In this document: one piece after another, positions 1 to 7,627 of the stretch
Position numbering within the stretch: the first letter of the stretch is position 1
Layout of the letters: every line of letters begins with the position of its first letter
Assembly: GCA_029252865.1 (NCBI GenBank)
Contig: JAQXAP010000107.1
Location: 1-35,206 of the forward strand
Origin: Polaribacter sp.
GTDB lineage: Bacteria > Bacteroidota > Bacteroidia > Flavobacteriales > Flavobacteriaceae
Reading direction: 5' to 3'
Length of the DNA stretch: 35,206 bases
The notes under the pieces: generated by a model
Seen by the model: only the letters and a program-made list of their open reading frames with translations
Databases searched by the model: none
What the model was told of the DNA's origin: nothing
Program-made: the position numbers and the translations under genes

Positions 1-428
1 TGCCCTTCATCTTCTGTTTTCCAAACACCACCTCCAACTGTACCAGCAAACCATTTTTTATTATCTGTGGGATCTACTGCAATGCCCCTGGTTCTTCCAG
101 GAACATTTACCGGACCTCTCTCTATAAAGATAGAGTTTAAGGTATTTTTACTTTTTTTATAGATCGCATTTTTTTTTGCCTTTTTATATTCCTTAATAAG
201 GTAACCGTCCTCATAAGATGTTTTAGACGAATCTATATGTTTTCTTATTGCAAACTGATAATCTGCCATATATTCAATACCTTTCTTATGTCTTAAGTTT
301 GTATTACTTACTTTTTTCTTTTGTTTAAACGTATCTATTTTTATTAACTGTTTATCTTTTTTACAAGAAGTAAAAAATAAACCGACAATCATAAATGCAA
401 AAGCTATGTGTACTAAAAAAAATTTCAT
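1..428 (-). CDS. Lipoprotein with sortilin/BNR-like beta-propeller start (partial, 3' end outside window)
   Basis: This gene starts at an ATG at 426-428 and stays open to the window edge (142 codons visible), so only its N-terminus is seen. It opens with a lipoprotein signal peptide: a basic and hydrophobic stretch ending in a lipobox (FFTSC, Cys at residue 22), followed by KKDK. After a charged linker, around residues 105-140, it carries FIERGPVNVPGRTRGIAVDP and later FAGTVGGGVWKTEDEG. That is the typical first blade of the flavobacterial secreted beta-propeller proteins with sortilin/VPS10 or BNR-like repeats. The family is often annotated as exo-sialidase-like or glycosyl-hydrolase-like, but enzymatic activity is usually unproven. 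Many relatives are long and exported, some with T9SS C-terminal signals; that part is not visible here. The lipoprotein and propeller calls are fairly secure. The function is unknown. Confidence 0.72.
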   Translation of the reverse strand, partial: MKFFLVHIAFAFMIVGLFFTSCKKDKQLIKIDTFKQKKKVSNTNLRHKKGIEYMADYQFAIRKHIDSSKTSYEDGYLIKEYKKAKKNAIYKKSKNTLNSIFIERGPVNVPGRTRGIAVDPTDNKKWFAGTVGGGVWKTEDEG

Positions 429-661
429 ACTGTTTAGATATTTTGGATAACTTTTTTAAAACCTTCTTCTACTTTTCTGTTAAAACGAATAAAAAGGAGG
501 ACGTGTCTAGGTTTCTAAAATTAAATCAAGAGATTTATATTTTGAGTGGTCTGTAATTAAAATCCTGATTTCCTGTAAACTCCTAAATTAATTAACACTT
601 ACCTTTCAAACAAAAAACATCTTAATTCTAATTAATAATTTTTAAAATACTAATATTGAAA

Positions 662-1999
662 TTAAATCAAATTTCCTATCAATTTTTTATGCATTCTAAT
701 GGCATAACTATCTGACATTCTTGAAACGTAGCTGCAAATACTCATAATCCTAGTATACAAATCAGTTCTTTTCTCATGGTATTCTTCTGGCAATAAATTC
801 AAAACTAATTCATCGTAGTTAGAAGAAGTACCATCAATTTTATTATTGAATGCCGTTACAAAAACATCTAATAAATCAGAAATAATTCTATAACCTGCCA
901 CTTCTTTCTCAACCACCTCTTTACTCTTGTATATTTTATCAACACTTATTTTAATAATGTCATTAATTTGCGCCTCATACTTACATTTATCCAATAAAGA
1001 TTTTTCAAAAACACCATTTATAATAGCATCTTCATTTTCTAAAAAGATGGCTTCAGCCTCATTAATTAAAACACCAATTGCCAGTGCTCGTAAATAGCTT
1101 ACTCGATCTGTTTTGTGCTGAAGTGTGTGATATTTTTTAATATCAATAGTATCTTTTACCAACTTAATCATATATTCTAAGGCGAATTCCTCTTCAATTA
1201 AACCTAAGTTAATTCCGTCTTCAAAATCAATAATTGTATAGCAAATATCGTCTGCCGCCTCCACTAAATAAGCTAATGGATGTCTGTAATAAGATGTACC
1301 AGAAGACGCTTTTTGTTTCATTCCTAAATCATCAACTATATCTAAAAATTCTTTTTTTTCTGATTGAAAAAAGCCATACTTTTTATCTACAATATGATTG
1401 GTTGGTTTTTTAGGAAGACTCTCTTTTGGGTATTTTAAAAATGCACCTAACGTTGCATAACTTAAGCGCAAACCTCCAGAAACTCCTTCTCTCGTTTCTG
1501 TTAAAATCTTAAAACCATTAGCATTTCCCTCAAAATCTATTAAATCTTGATATTCTTTTGCAGATAACTGTTCCTTATATTTTAAGCCATTTCCTGACTT
1601 AAAATACTCACCAATCGCTTTTTCTCCTGAATGACCAAAAGGTGGATTCCCGATATCATGCATTAGTGAGGCAGCCCCCACAATTGCACCAAAATCGTTA
1701 AAAGTGTACCCTAATTTTTGCAAATTTGGATGCCGCTCTAAAAGGACTTTACCAACCCTTCGACCCAAAGTCCTGCCTACTACAGACACTTCCAAACTAT
1801 GCGTTAAACGTGTGTGCACAAAATCGGTTTCAGATAGAGGTATTACTTGTGTTTTATCCTGTAAACTTCTAAATGCTGATGAAAATATGATTCTATCAAA
1901 ATCTACATCAAAACCCAAACGAGTTTCATCTTGTGCTATTCTTTCGCGTTTTTGTAAATCGCCAAAACGTTTTAAAGAAAGGAGTTGTTCCCAGTTCAT
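662..1999 (-). CDS. dgt: Deoxyguanosinetriphosphate triphosphohydrolase (dGTPase), HD superfamily
   Basis: This enzyme hydrolyses dGTP, and in related enzymes other dNTPs, to the deoxynucleoside plus triphosphate, helping to set dNTP pools in the cytoplasm. The 445-residue protein has the Dgt N-terminus (RSLQDKTQVIPL) and a full set of HD metal-site residues: His67 in RLTHSLE, His114-Asp115 in LMHDIGNPPFGHSGE, and Asp250 in the EAADDICY helix. Length and motif order match bacterial Dgt of the non-E. coli type. The ATG at 1997-1999 gives the usual start (MNWEQLL). It lies downstream of nrdBA on the same strand, separated by 306 bases holding a strong terminator, so it is probably transcribed separately, although it is functionally coupled to ribonucleotide reductase. 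No promoter of the TAnnTTTG type was found directly upstream. Confidence 0.93.
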   Translation of the reverse strand: MNWEQLLSLKRFGDLQKRERIAQDETRLGFDVDFDRIIFSSAFRSLQDKTQVIPLSETDFVHTRLTHSLEVSVVGRTLGRRVGKVLLERHPNLQKLGYTFNDFGAIVGAASLMHDIGNPPFGHSGEKAIGEYFKSGNGLKYKEQLSAKEYQDLIDFEGNANGFKILTETREGVSGGLRLSYATLGAFLKYPKESLPKKPTNHIVDKKYGFFQSEKKEFLDIVDDLGMKQKASSGTSYYRHPLAYLVEAADDICYTIIDFEDGINLGLIEEEFALEYMIKLVKDTIDIKKYHTLQHKTDRVSYLRALAIGVLINEAEAIFLENEDAIINGVFEKSLLDKCKYEAQINDIIKISVDKIYKSKEVVEKEVAGYRIISDLLDVFVTAFNNKIDGTSSNYDELVLNLLPEEYHEKRTDLYTRIMSICSYVSRMSDSYAIRMHKKLIGNLI

Positions 2000-2305
2000 T
2001 TATAATGAATTTAGTTCAGTATTTTTTATTATTGGATTCCCGCATTCGCAGGCATAACGAGTTATACGAAAATACAAAAAAGATTCTTCACTTTGCTCAA
2101 GCGATAAACTACTTTCGTTAATAAATAATTTTAAAAATCAAGACTTGAATTTCTTAATAAATTTAGCCCAGATTGAATGGTCTGTTTGAACTCTTTTTTA
2201 TTCTTTTTTCGGATTAAAAAAAGTGAGTAGTGAAAGCTGGAAATAGCTTCAAAAAAAAAAGAGAAGCCTTTCGACTCCTCTTTATCATTTTTATTTCAGT
2301 AACTA
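2000..2305. other. Intergenic region between nrdA and dgt
   Basis: This stretch of 306 bases has no supportable gene. The nrdA terminator sits at its nrdA end (2251-2282). Near dgt there is an imperfect GC-rich hairpin at 2036-2055: arms ATTCCCGC and GCAGGCAT with two mismatches around a four-base loop. It stands out in very AT-rich surroundings and resembles a degenerate copy of the short palindromic repeats seen between genes in flavobacteria. The rest is AT-rich and featureless. The short plus-strand ORFs that cross here are antisense shadows of dgt. Confidence 0.4.
2251..2282 (-). terminator. Intrinsic terminator of nrdBA
   Basis: Read on the minus strand, the stem AAGAGGAGTC pairs with GGCTTCTCTT around a GAAA tetraloop. 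It has one mismatch and one G-T pair, and a run of about ten T follows. It begins 24 bases after the nrdA stop, so it closes the nrdB-nrdA transcript and separates it from dgt. Confidence 0.85.
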
Positions 2306-4090
2306 TTATCCTTCGCACGAAGCACACTCTTTCTTTTGTTTAAATTTCTGTGCAGCATTCATACTATGTTGGTAATACATAGATTTTATACCTAATTTCC
2401 AAGCGTTGATATAAACTGAATTCACCTCTTTTATTGGCATATCTGGATGTACCATTATGTTTATGGATTGTCCTTGATCGATATGGTTTTGTCTATTTGC
2501 TGCTTGATAAACAATAACGTTTTGATCTATTTCTGAATAGGTTTTAAAAACGTCTTTCTCTTCTTCTGTTAAAATATTTAAATGCTGAACAGAACCATCA
2601 TTGTCTCGAATACTTTTCCAAACATCAGATGTATTTTGCCCTTTACTTTCCAATAATTTTTCTAAAATTGGATTTTTAATTGTTGTTTTTATCTTTGCGA
2701 TATCTTTGACATAAATATTAGACCAAATTGGCTCAATACCTTGAGACACTTGACCTAATATAAAGGCAGAAGACGTAGTTGGTGCGACTGCATTTAGAGT
2801 TGCATTACGTCTTCCATATCCTTTTAAAACAGCCGGTTCTCCATACATTTTTGCCATCTCTTCTGATGCCTTATATGATTTTTCTTTAATTACTTTAAAG
2901 ATTTCACTGTTTAAAGAGTATGCTTCTGTGCTATCAAATCCTAACATTTTAGATTGTAATAAAGAATGCCATCCTAAAGCACCTAACCCCAAGGCTCTAT
3001 TTTCTTTTGCAAATTTATAGGCCTTCTCCATAAATCGAAACGTAAACTGATCATCTCTATCTGATGAGTTTTTATAAACTTCTAATTTATTAATAAACTC
3101 TTGCATTACCGCGTCTAAAAAGAAAGTCAATGTTTCTACTGCATCAGTATCTTTCCACTTGTCATAGTGTACTAAATTAATTGATGATAAACAACAAACA
3201 AAAGACCAATCTTCATTAGAGGGTAACATTATTTCTGTACATAAATTACTCGCATAAATTTCATACTTGTTGTCTTTATAAACATCCACTGTTCCGTTGT
3301 TTGCATTATCTCTAAAAAGAATATAGGGATACCCAATTTCTCCCCTTCGTTGTAATATTTTTGCCCAAAGACTTCTTTTTTCTACATCACCATCTATCAT
3401 TTCTTGCATCCACTGGTCACTTACAGTAACACCATGGGTTAATTCTTGTATTGGGTTTCCCTCTGTACCTATCTCTAAAAATTCTTTAATATCTTCATGA
3501 TCTATTGGTAAATAAGGCGAAAATCTTCCTCTTCTCACAGAACCCTGACTAACAACGTCAACCATTTTTTCAAACAACTGCATAATATGTACCGAACCAG
3601 ATGAGGAACCATTATTTTTAACAGCAGCTCCTCTTTGACGTAATTTACCAAAGTAACCAGACGTTCCACCTCCTAGTTTAGACATCATACCAACTTCTGA
3701 TTGTGAGAATAAAATATCTCCCATATCATCTGCTACATGCGAACCAAAACAACTAATAGGTAAACCTCTCTTTTTCCCAAAATTAGACCAAACCGGCGAT
3801 GCTAAAGAATAATAACCAGCGGCCATATATTTGTAAAACTTATCAGAAAAACCATCAATCTTTAAGATACGTTCAGCATTATCTGAAATTTCACGGATTC
3901 TTTCTTCCGGTGTAGTTTTTCCTGTTAAGTACCCTGATTCTAAAAATTTACGACTATTTGCGGTAAGCCATTTTATTTCAGGTTCATTTGTGTTTTTAAG
4001 CATTTCTTTTCGAGCAGCGCTTCTTGCTTGAATCATTCTTTCGTGCTCTGTAAGTTCGGTTGTCGTTGTTTTCTGGTCGTTTAAATTCAT
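2306..4090 (-). CDS. nrdA: Class I ribonucleotide reductase, catalytic subunit (NrdA) lacking an ATP-cone
   Basis: NrdA reduces ribonucleoside diphosphates to deoxyribonucleotides, receiving the radical from NrdB. The active-site residues are present: Cys114 in LPISCFGSHV, Asn282/Cys284/Glu286 in SNLCTEIMLP, and Cys299 in VCCLSSINL. The radical-transfer tyrosine pair is Tyr572-Tyr573 (SMYYQHS), and the redox-active C-terminal cysteines are in ECASCEG (Cys589, Cys592). At 594 residues it is much shorter than E. coli NrdA (about 760). The N-terminal ATP-cone is missing, and the protein runs almost directly into the helical domain (about residue 40). The activity-control domain is instead on the adjacent NrdB. 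The gene starts three bases after the nrdB stop, so the two are translated from one message. The family call is firm. That overall activity is set by the NrdB cone is inferred from relatives with the same layout. Confidence 0.95.
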   Translation of the reverse strand: MNLNDQKTTTTELTEHERMIQARSAARKEMLKNTNEPEIKWLTANSRKFLESGYLTGKTTPEERIREISDNAERILKIDGFSDKFYKYMAAGYYSLASPVWSNFGKKRGLPISCFGSHVADDMGDILFSQSEVGMMSKLGGGTSGYFGKLRQRGAAVKNNGSSSGSVHIMQLFEKMVDVVSQGSVRRGRFSPYLPIDHEDIKEFLEIGTEGNPIQELTHGVTVSDQWMQEMIDGDVEKRSLWAKILQRRGEIGYPYILFRDNANNGTVDVYKDNKYEIYASNLCTEIMLPSNEDWSFVCCLSSINLVHYDKWKDTDAVETLTFFLDAVMQEFINKLEVYKNSSDRDDQFTFRFMEKAYKFAKENRALGLGALGWHSLLQSKMLGFDSTEAYSLNSEIFKVIKEKSYKASEEMAKMYGEPAVLKGYGRRNATLNAVAPTTSSAFILGQVSQGIEPIWSNIYVKDIAKIKTTIKNPILEKLLESKGQNTSDVWKSIRDNDGSVQHLNILTEEEKDVFKTYSEIDQNVIVYQAANRQNHIDQGQSINIMVHPDMPIKEVNSVYINAWKLGIKSMYYQHSMNAAQKFKQKKECASCEG

Positions 4091-4093
4091 AGA

Positions 4094-5368
4094 TTAAAAT
4101 AAGTCGTCACTGGTTATACTTTTCGTTCTTTTGCTGTAGTTTATAGATCTTTTTACAAAGAAATCACCGTGTTTTGTTCCTATAATTTCATCATCAAACC
4201 AATCTGTATTCGATAATAAAGTTTCGTTAATATCAAATACTTTTGGTATCCCAATACTTTCTAAAGAGTTATTAAATCTATTCTTGATGAATTCTTTGAT
4301 TACAACTTTAGGTAAGAAATCCAATTCTCCTTTTTCAAAAATCCAATCAATTAGTTTGCTTTCAGAAAGAAAAGCTTCTTTACATGTTTCTTGAACTAGT
4401 GCCTGATGACTTTCATCAAACCATTCAGGATTTTCTTCTTTAATTATTCTAATAAGGTCTATCCCAAAATCTCCATGGATTTGTTCTTCTTTTGAAGTAG
4501 CTTCAACAACATTAGAAATCCCTTTTAACACGTTTCTATACTTATTAAATGCCATGATAATCAAAAACTGAGAAAATAAAGATACGTGTTCGATAAACAA
4601 AGAAAATAAAATTATGGATTCTGAAAACTCCTGATTATCGTCACTGTTCACGTTTTTTAATGCTGATTCTAAGTAACTAACACGTTTCATAATTACAGGC
4701 TTCTTCTTTAAGTTTTTAAACTCATTGTTTAAACCTAAAATCTCCAATAAATGAGAATATGCATCATGGTGACGAACCTCACTCTCTGCAAACGTTGCTC
4801 CAACAGAACCAATTTCAGGTTTTGGCATCTTTTTATAAATGTCGCCCCAAAATGTTTTAACAGCAACCTCAATTTGAGAAATTGCTAACATGGTATTTTT
4901 TATGGCATTTTTCTCCACTTCGGAAAGAGATGTTTTAAAGTCTTGAACATCACTTGTGTAATTAAATTCTGTGTGAATCCAATAAGAATGTCTTATAGCA
5001 TTTACATATTCACCTAAAACAGGATAATCATATGGCTTTAAATTTATTCTCTTTTCAAAAATGTTACTTTTTCTACTTCTTGTTTGTTCATCCCTGTATA
5101 ATATGTAGGCTTTCGCAACATCATGAAAGGGACTATCCATTAATTTAAACTCTACAATATCTTGAACTTGTTCTACTGTAGGCGTATAATCTGGCTCATT
5201 TAACTTTCTTTCTAGTAATGTGCCATTTACAATATTAGAGATTGCGATAGCGTCATCTTTTGTACCATTATTAACGCTCAGCATGGCCTTTTCAATAGCA
5301 TTAATAATTTTTTCCATCTCAAAAATGGTCGTTTCAGAGTCTCTCTTTATTATATGAGTTATTTTCAC
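4094..5368 (-). CDS. nrdB: Class I ribonucleotide reductase small subunit (NrdB) with N-terminal ATP-cone
   Basis: This is the radical-generating subunit. Residues 1-95 or so form an ATP-cone, the module normally found on NrdA: KRDSETTIFEMEKIINAI at the start, TPTVEQVQDIVE in the middle, and AKAYILYRDEQTRSR at the end. The ferritin-like domain follows, with metal ligands readable as Glu167 (SQIEV), Glu197 and His200 (ESEVRH), Glu260 (FIEHVS), and Glu295 and His298 (EEQIH). A tyrosine, Tyr204, sits at the E. coli Tyr122 position. The first ligand appears to be Glu rather than Asp. Total length is 424 residues. The start is GTG at 5366-5368. A NrdB carrying an ATP-cone with a cone-less NrdA is known from the flavobacterium Leeuwenhoekiella blandensis, where dATP drives NrdB oligomerisation and the cofactor is a manganese pair. 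Whether this copy uses Mn is inference. Confidence 0.95.
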   Translation of the reverse strand: MKITHIIKRDSETTIFEMEKIINAIEKAMLSVNNGTKDDAIAISNIVNGTLLERKLNEPDYTPTVEQVQDIVEFKLMDSPFHDVAKAYILYRDEQTRSRKSNIFEKRINLKPYDYPVLGEYVNAIRHSYWIHTEFNYTSDVQDFKTSLSEVEKNAIKNTMLAISQIEVAVKTFWGDIYKKMPKPEIGSVGATFAESEVRHHDAYSHLLEILGLNNEFKNLKKKPVIMKRVSYLESALKNVNSDDNQEFSESIILFSLFIEHVSLFSQFLIIMAFNKYRNVLKGISNVVEATSKEEQIHGDFGIDLIRIIKEENPEWFDESHQALVQETCKEAFLSESKLIDWIFEKGELDFLPKVVIKEFIKNRFNNSLESIGIPKVFDINETLLSNTDWFDDEIIGTKHGDFFVKRSINYSKRTKSITSDDLF

Positions 5369-5775
5369 GGTTAACAGGTATTATTTAAAAGTTAGATATT
5401 TACTTAAGGTGGGGGTTCTACAAAGATTGCTTTTTTTGTTCCAAAATAAAAGCCATACTTATTCACAAAACCCTTGAAGTTTTTAACAAATTTATAATTA
5501 TCGTAATTTTCTCAGCGAAAAATAAACATTTCAAAAAGTTGATTATCAGTGTTTTAAATTTTATAAAAACGCTACAAGTACTATGTTTACTAAGTTTTTT
5601 AAAAATTTCTTGAAATGAAAAAATATTTATTTAAACGTTAAATTTATTTTACTTGCTTAAACTCATTCCACGCAAAAAAAAAATTAAACAAAATTATTTA
5701 AACCAGTCTTTTTGTACAACCAATTACAATTAACCTTATATTTGTATTATTATTAACATTTTATATTATATTATT
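5369..5775. other. Divergent intergenic region nrdB / csp (407 bases)
   Basis: There is no gene here. It holds the regulatory DNA for two divergent transcripts. On the csp side is a good promoter (5711-5744). On the nrdB side only weaker candidates are visible: a minus-strand TATCTTTG-class match, TAAATTTG, at 5487-5494 without an obvious TTG box, and a seven-of-eight match (AATCTTTG) at 5421-5428. I could not find a convincing pair of NrdR boxes. A short G-rich patch (GGTGGGGG, 5408-5415) near nrdB is unusual for this AT-rich DNA. Confidence 0.45.
5711..5744 (+). promoter_or_regulatory. Bacteroidota-type promoter of the cold-shock gene
   Basis: TTTG at 5711-5714, a 22-base spacer, then TATATTTG at 5737-5744, which fits the TAnnTTTG -7 consensus exactly. 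Transcription should begin near 5750, giving a leader of about 25 bases before the TTG start at 5776. Confidence 0.75.
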
Positions 5776-5967
5776 TTGAAAAAAGGAACAATAAAATTCT
5801 TCAACGAATCTAAAGGATTTGGATTCGTAACAGAAGATGATTCAAGCACAGAGTATTTTGTACACGTATCTGGTTTAATTGACGAAGTTAGAGAAGGTGA
5901 CGCAGTAGAGTTTGACCTAAAAGAAGGTAGAAAAGGTTTAAATGCAGTAGACGTTAGAGTAATCTAA
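5776..5967 (+). CDS. Cold-shock domain protein (CspA family)
   Basis: A 63-residue single-domain nucleic-acid-binding protein of the CspA family. It binds single-stranded RNA or DNA and typically acts as an RNA chaperone. RNP1 is KGFGFV (residues 13-18) and the RNP2 region is EYFVHVSGL (about 26-34). The usual Phe-Ser-Ala of RNP2 is replaced by Val-Ser-Gly, as in many Bacteroidota homologues. The start codon is TTG at 5776, since no in-frame ATG lies upstream before the promoter and MKKGTIKFF is the standard N-terminus. It is monocistronic: its own promoter is upstream and a perfect palindromic terminator begins about 30 bases after the stop. Whether it is cold-inducible cannot be told from the sequence. 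Confidence 0.93.
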   Translation: MKKGTIKFFNESKGFGFVTEDDSSTEYFVHVSGLIDEVREGDAVEFDLKEGRKGLNAVDVRVI

Positions 5968-5997
5968 TCCTAGATTTAAAATTCTTTTAAAAGAAAC

Positions 5998-6031
5998 AAG
6001 TCGTTTAAAATATTTTAAACGACTTTTTTTT
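5998..6031 (+). terminator. Perfect-palindrome intrinsic terminator after csp
   Basis: Positions 5998-6025 form a perfect 14 + 14 base inverted repeat (arm AAGTCGTTTAAAAT) with no mismatch, running into eight T. The strong stem and T tract fit factor-independent termination of the csp message. The ctaA -7 element begins five bases later. Confidence 0.88.
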
Positions 6032-6035
6032 GTCT

Positions 6036-6043
6036 TATTTTTG
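6036..6043 (+). promoter_or_regulatory. -7 element of the ctaA promoter
   Basis: TATTTTTG at 6036-6043 matches TAnnTTTG exactly and lies 18 bases before the ctaA ATG. No clear TTG box is seen at the right distance, because the upstream space is taken by the csp terminator palindrome. The call therefore rests on one element. Confidence 0.5.
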
Positions 6044-6061
6044 TAAAAATATTTCGCTCAA

Positions 6062-7084
6062 ATGAAAACTAAATTTCCGAAAATTGTAAAAATCACAATT
6101 ATATCTGTTTATTTAATTTTTTTAGCAGGATCTATTGTTAGAATGACAGGTTCTGGAATGGGTTGTCCTGATTGGCCAAAATGCTTTGGATATTACATTC
6201 CGCCAACCTCAGAGGAACAAATAACTTGGAAACCAAATTCAGAATTTAAAAAAGGACTGATAATCATTAAAGGTGAAACTTTATTTGTTGCAGAAAAAAA
6301 TATAAAAACTTCTGATGAGTTCAATAAAAAAAATTGGACAAACTACACGAAACACGATTACGCTAAATTTAACAAATACCACACTTGGACAGAATATATT
6401 AATAGGTTGTGTTCCGTTTTAGCTGGCTTCATTTTTTTATTTCTAATTTATGGAGCATCAAAATTTTGGAAAACAAACAAAACAATTACTCTTTTAGCAT
6501 TTACTGCTTTTTTCTTAATGCTAGTGGAGGCCTGGTTAGGCAAAACAGTTGTAGACACCAATTTAAAACCCACAATTATCACCATACATATGGTTCTTGG
6601 TTTAATAATAATTGCACTACTATTGAAACTAAAATTTAATATTTCGGAAAGAAAAAGAATATACAGATACAATGCGATATTTAATAAATTGCTAATTATT
6701 TCTGTTATATTTTCTTTGTTTCAAATTGCAATGGGAACCCAGGTAAGGCAATTTATAGATGAACAAGTAAAACAATTAGGATTCGAAAACAAGAACTATA
6801 GTTTGATGAATCCAAGCTTTAAGTTTTATTTTCACAGATCTTTTACAATTGCAATTGTACTCATAAATCTAAGTTTATTCTACTTAAACCAAGTTAAAAA
6901 CTTAGGCTATAAATTAGTAAACTGGGTGATTTTGTTAATCTTTTTAGAGACTATTACAGGTATTTTAATGTACTACGCAGAATTTCCTTTAGGAACACAA
7001 GCTATACATTTGTTATCAGGCGCTATTTTATTTGGACTACAATTTTATCTATGGATGCAAAGTAAAAAGACGGTGAGTAATTAG
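6062..7084 (+). CDS. ctaA: Heme A synthase (COX15/CtaA family)
   Basis: This integral membrane enzyme oxidises heme O to heme A for aa3-type cytochrome oxidase. The 340-residue protein opens with the family signature GSIVRMTGSGMGCPDWPKCF (residues 23-42, including Cys35 and Cys41). It has about eight hydrophobic segments and four histidines at heme-ligand positions: His107 (HTWTEYINR, with Glu111), His176 (TIHMVLG), His258 (FHRSF) and His316 (AIHLLSG). The loop at residues 45-105 is longer than in Bacillus CtaA, as is common in Bacteroidota and the COX15 branch. It is monocistronic, away from the oxidase assembly cluster at 26-31 kb, where ctaB supplies its substrate. The ATG at 6062 lies just after a TAnnTTTG element. 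It converges with moaE, with a gap of 29 bases. Confidence 0.93.
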   Translation: MKTKFPKIVKITIISVYLIFLAGSIVRMTGSGMGCPDWPKCFGYYIPPTSEEQITWKPNSEFKKGLIIIKGETLFVAEKNIKTSDEFNKKNWTNYTKHDYAKFNKYHTWTEYINRLCSVLAGFIFLFLIYGASKFWKTNKTITLLAFTAFFLMLVEAWLGKTVVDTNLKPTIITIHMVLGLIIIALLLKLKFNISERKRIYRYNAIFNKLLIISVIFSLFQIAMGTQVRQFIDEQVKQLGFENKNYSLMNPSFKFYFHRSFTIAIVLINLSLFYLNQVKNLGYKLVNWVILLIFLETITGILMYYAEFPLGTQAIHLLSGAILFGLQFYLWMQSKKTVSN

Positions 7085-7113
7085 TAGTTGAGAAAACAAA
7101 AAAGACAATTAAT

Positions 7114-7536
7114 TTACGGATGTGCATTTACCCAAACTTCACCATCTGTAAAATATTCTTTTTTCCAAATAGGAACCCTTTCTTTTAAAGTATCAATTGC
7201 AAACTCACAAGCTTCAAAAGCAGCCTTTCTATGTTTGGAAGAAACTGTAATTATTACAGGAATTTCACGAATACGCAGAACTCCTTCTACATGATGAATT
7301 GCAATTTTTTTAATATCGAACTTTTCTAAGATCAAATTTGCAATCTTCTGCATTTCTTTGATTGCCATCGGTTTGTATGTGGAAAAATCTAAACGGGTTA
7401 CTTCTTTTCCTTGAGTATGATTTCTAACAGTGCCAACAAAAGCAGAAATACCTCCACAAGAATCGTCTTCTACAAAATTGTAGCATTCTTGTAAATCTAA
7501 TTTTTCTGAGGTTATTTTTATTGAGGTTCTTATCAT
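7114..7536 (-). CDS. moaE: Molybdopterin synthase catalytic (large) subunit MoaE
   Basis: MoaE moves sulfur from the MoaD thiocarboxylate onto precursor Z (cPMP) to form the molybdopterin dithiolene. Family signatures are all present: SAFVGTVRNHTQGKEV near the start, SSKHRKAAFEAC in the middle, and LKERVPIWKKEYF near the end. In the last of these, Lys118 and Lys125 (counting from the ATG start) match the conserved catalytic lysines. The ATG at 7534-7536 gives MIRTSIKIT; an in-frame GTG at 7548 would add four residues and cannot be excluded. The length of 140 residues is normal. It has its own promoter, divergent from and interleaved with the upstream control region of the DUF3817 gene. Its partner moaD is close by on the same strand but separated by that inverted gene, so the two are not simply cotranscribed. 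Confidence 0.93.
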   Translation of the reverse strand: MIRTSIKITSEKLDLQECYNFVEDDSCGGISAFVGTVRNHTQGKEVTRLDFSTYKPMAIKEMQKIANLILEKFDIKKIAIHHVEGVLRIREIPVIITVSSKHRKAAFEACEFAIDTLKERVPIWKKEYFTDGEVWVNAHP

Positions 7537-7571
7537 TTTATCAGACACTAAAACAAGTTGAAAGCTAATAG

Positions 7572-7603
7572 CAAAAATAGCAATTCAAAATGTATCTTTG
7601 CAA
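7572..7603 (-). promoter_or_regulatory. Promoter of moaE
   Basis: On the minus strand, TTG at 7603-7601, a 21-base spacer, then TATTTTTG at 7579-7572, an exact TAnnTTTG. Transcription should start near 7565, giving a leader of about 17-30 bases. The TTG box overlaps the start-proximal region of the oppositely directed DUF3817 transcript. Confidence 0.65.
7593..7600 (+). promoter_or_regulatory. -7 element of the DUF3817 gene promoter
   Basis: TATCTTTG at 7593-7600 matches TAnnTTTG and lies 27 bases before the ATG at 7628. No TTG box at the usual distance was found. The TTG inside this element also opens an in-frame 10-codon extension. Since it is probably promoter DNA, the downstream ATG is the better start. 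Confidence 0.5.
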
Positions 7604-7627
7604 TCTAATTTTCAATACTTCATAAAA

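Noticed and set aside
1704-2121. Plus-strand ORFs opposite the start of dgt
   Set aside because: They overlap conserved HD-domain codons of dgt and have no start signals or recognisable product.
5369-5775. NrdR boxes upstream of nrdB
   Set aside because: I looked for paired NrdR boxes and found no convincing 16-base palindromes.
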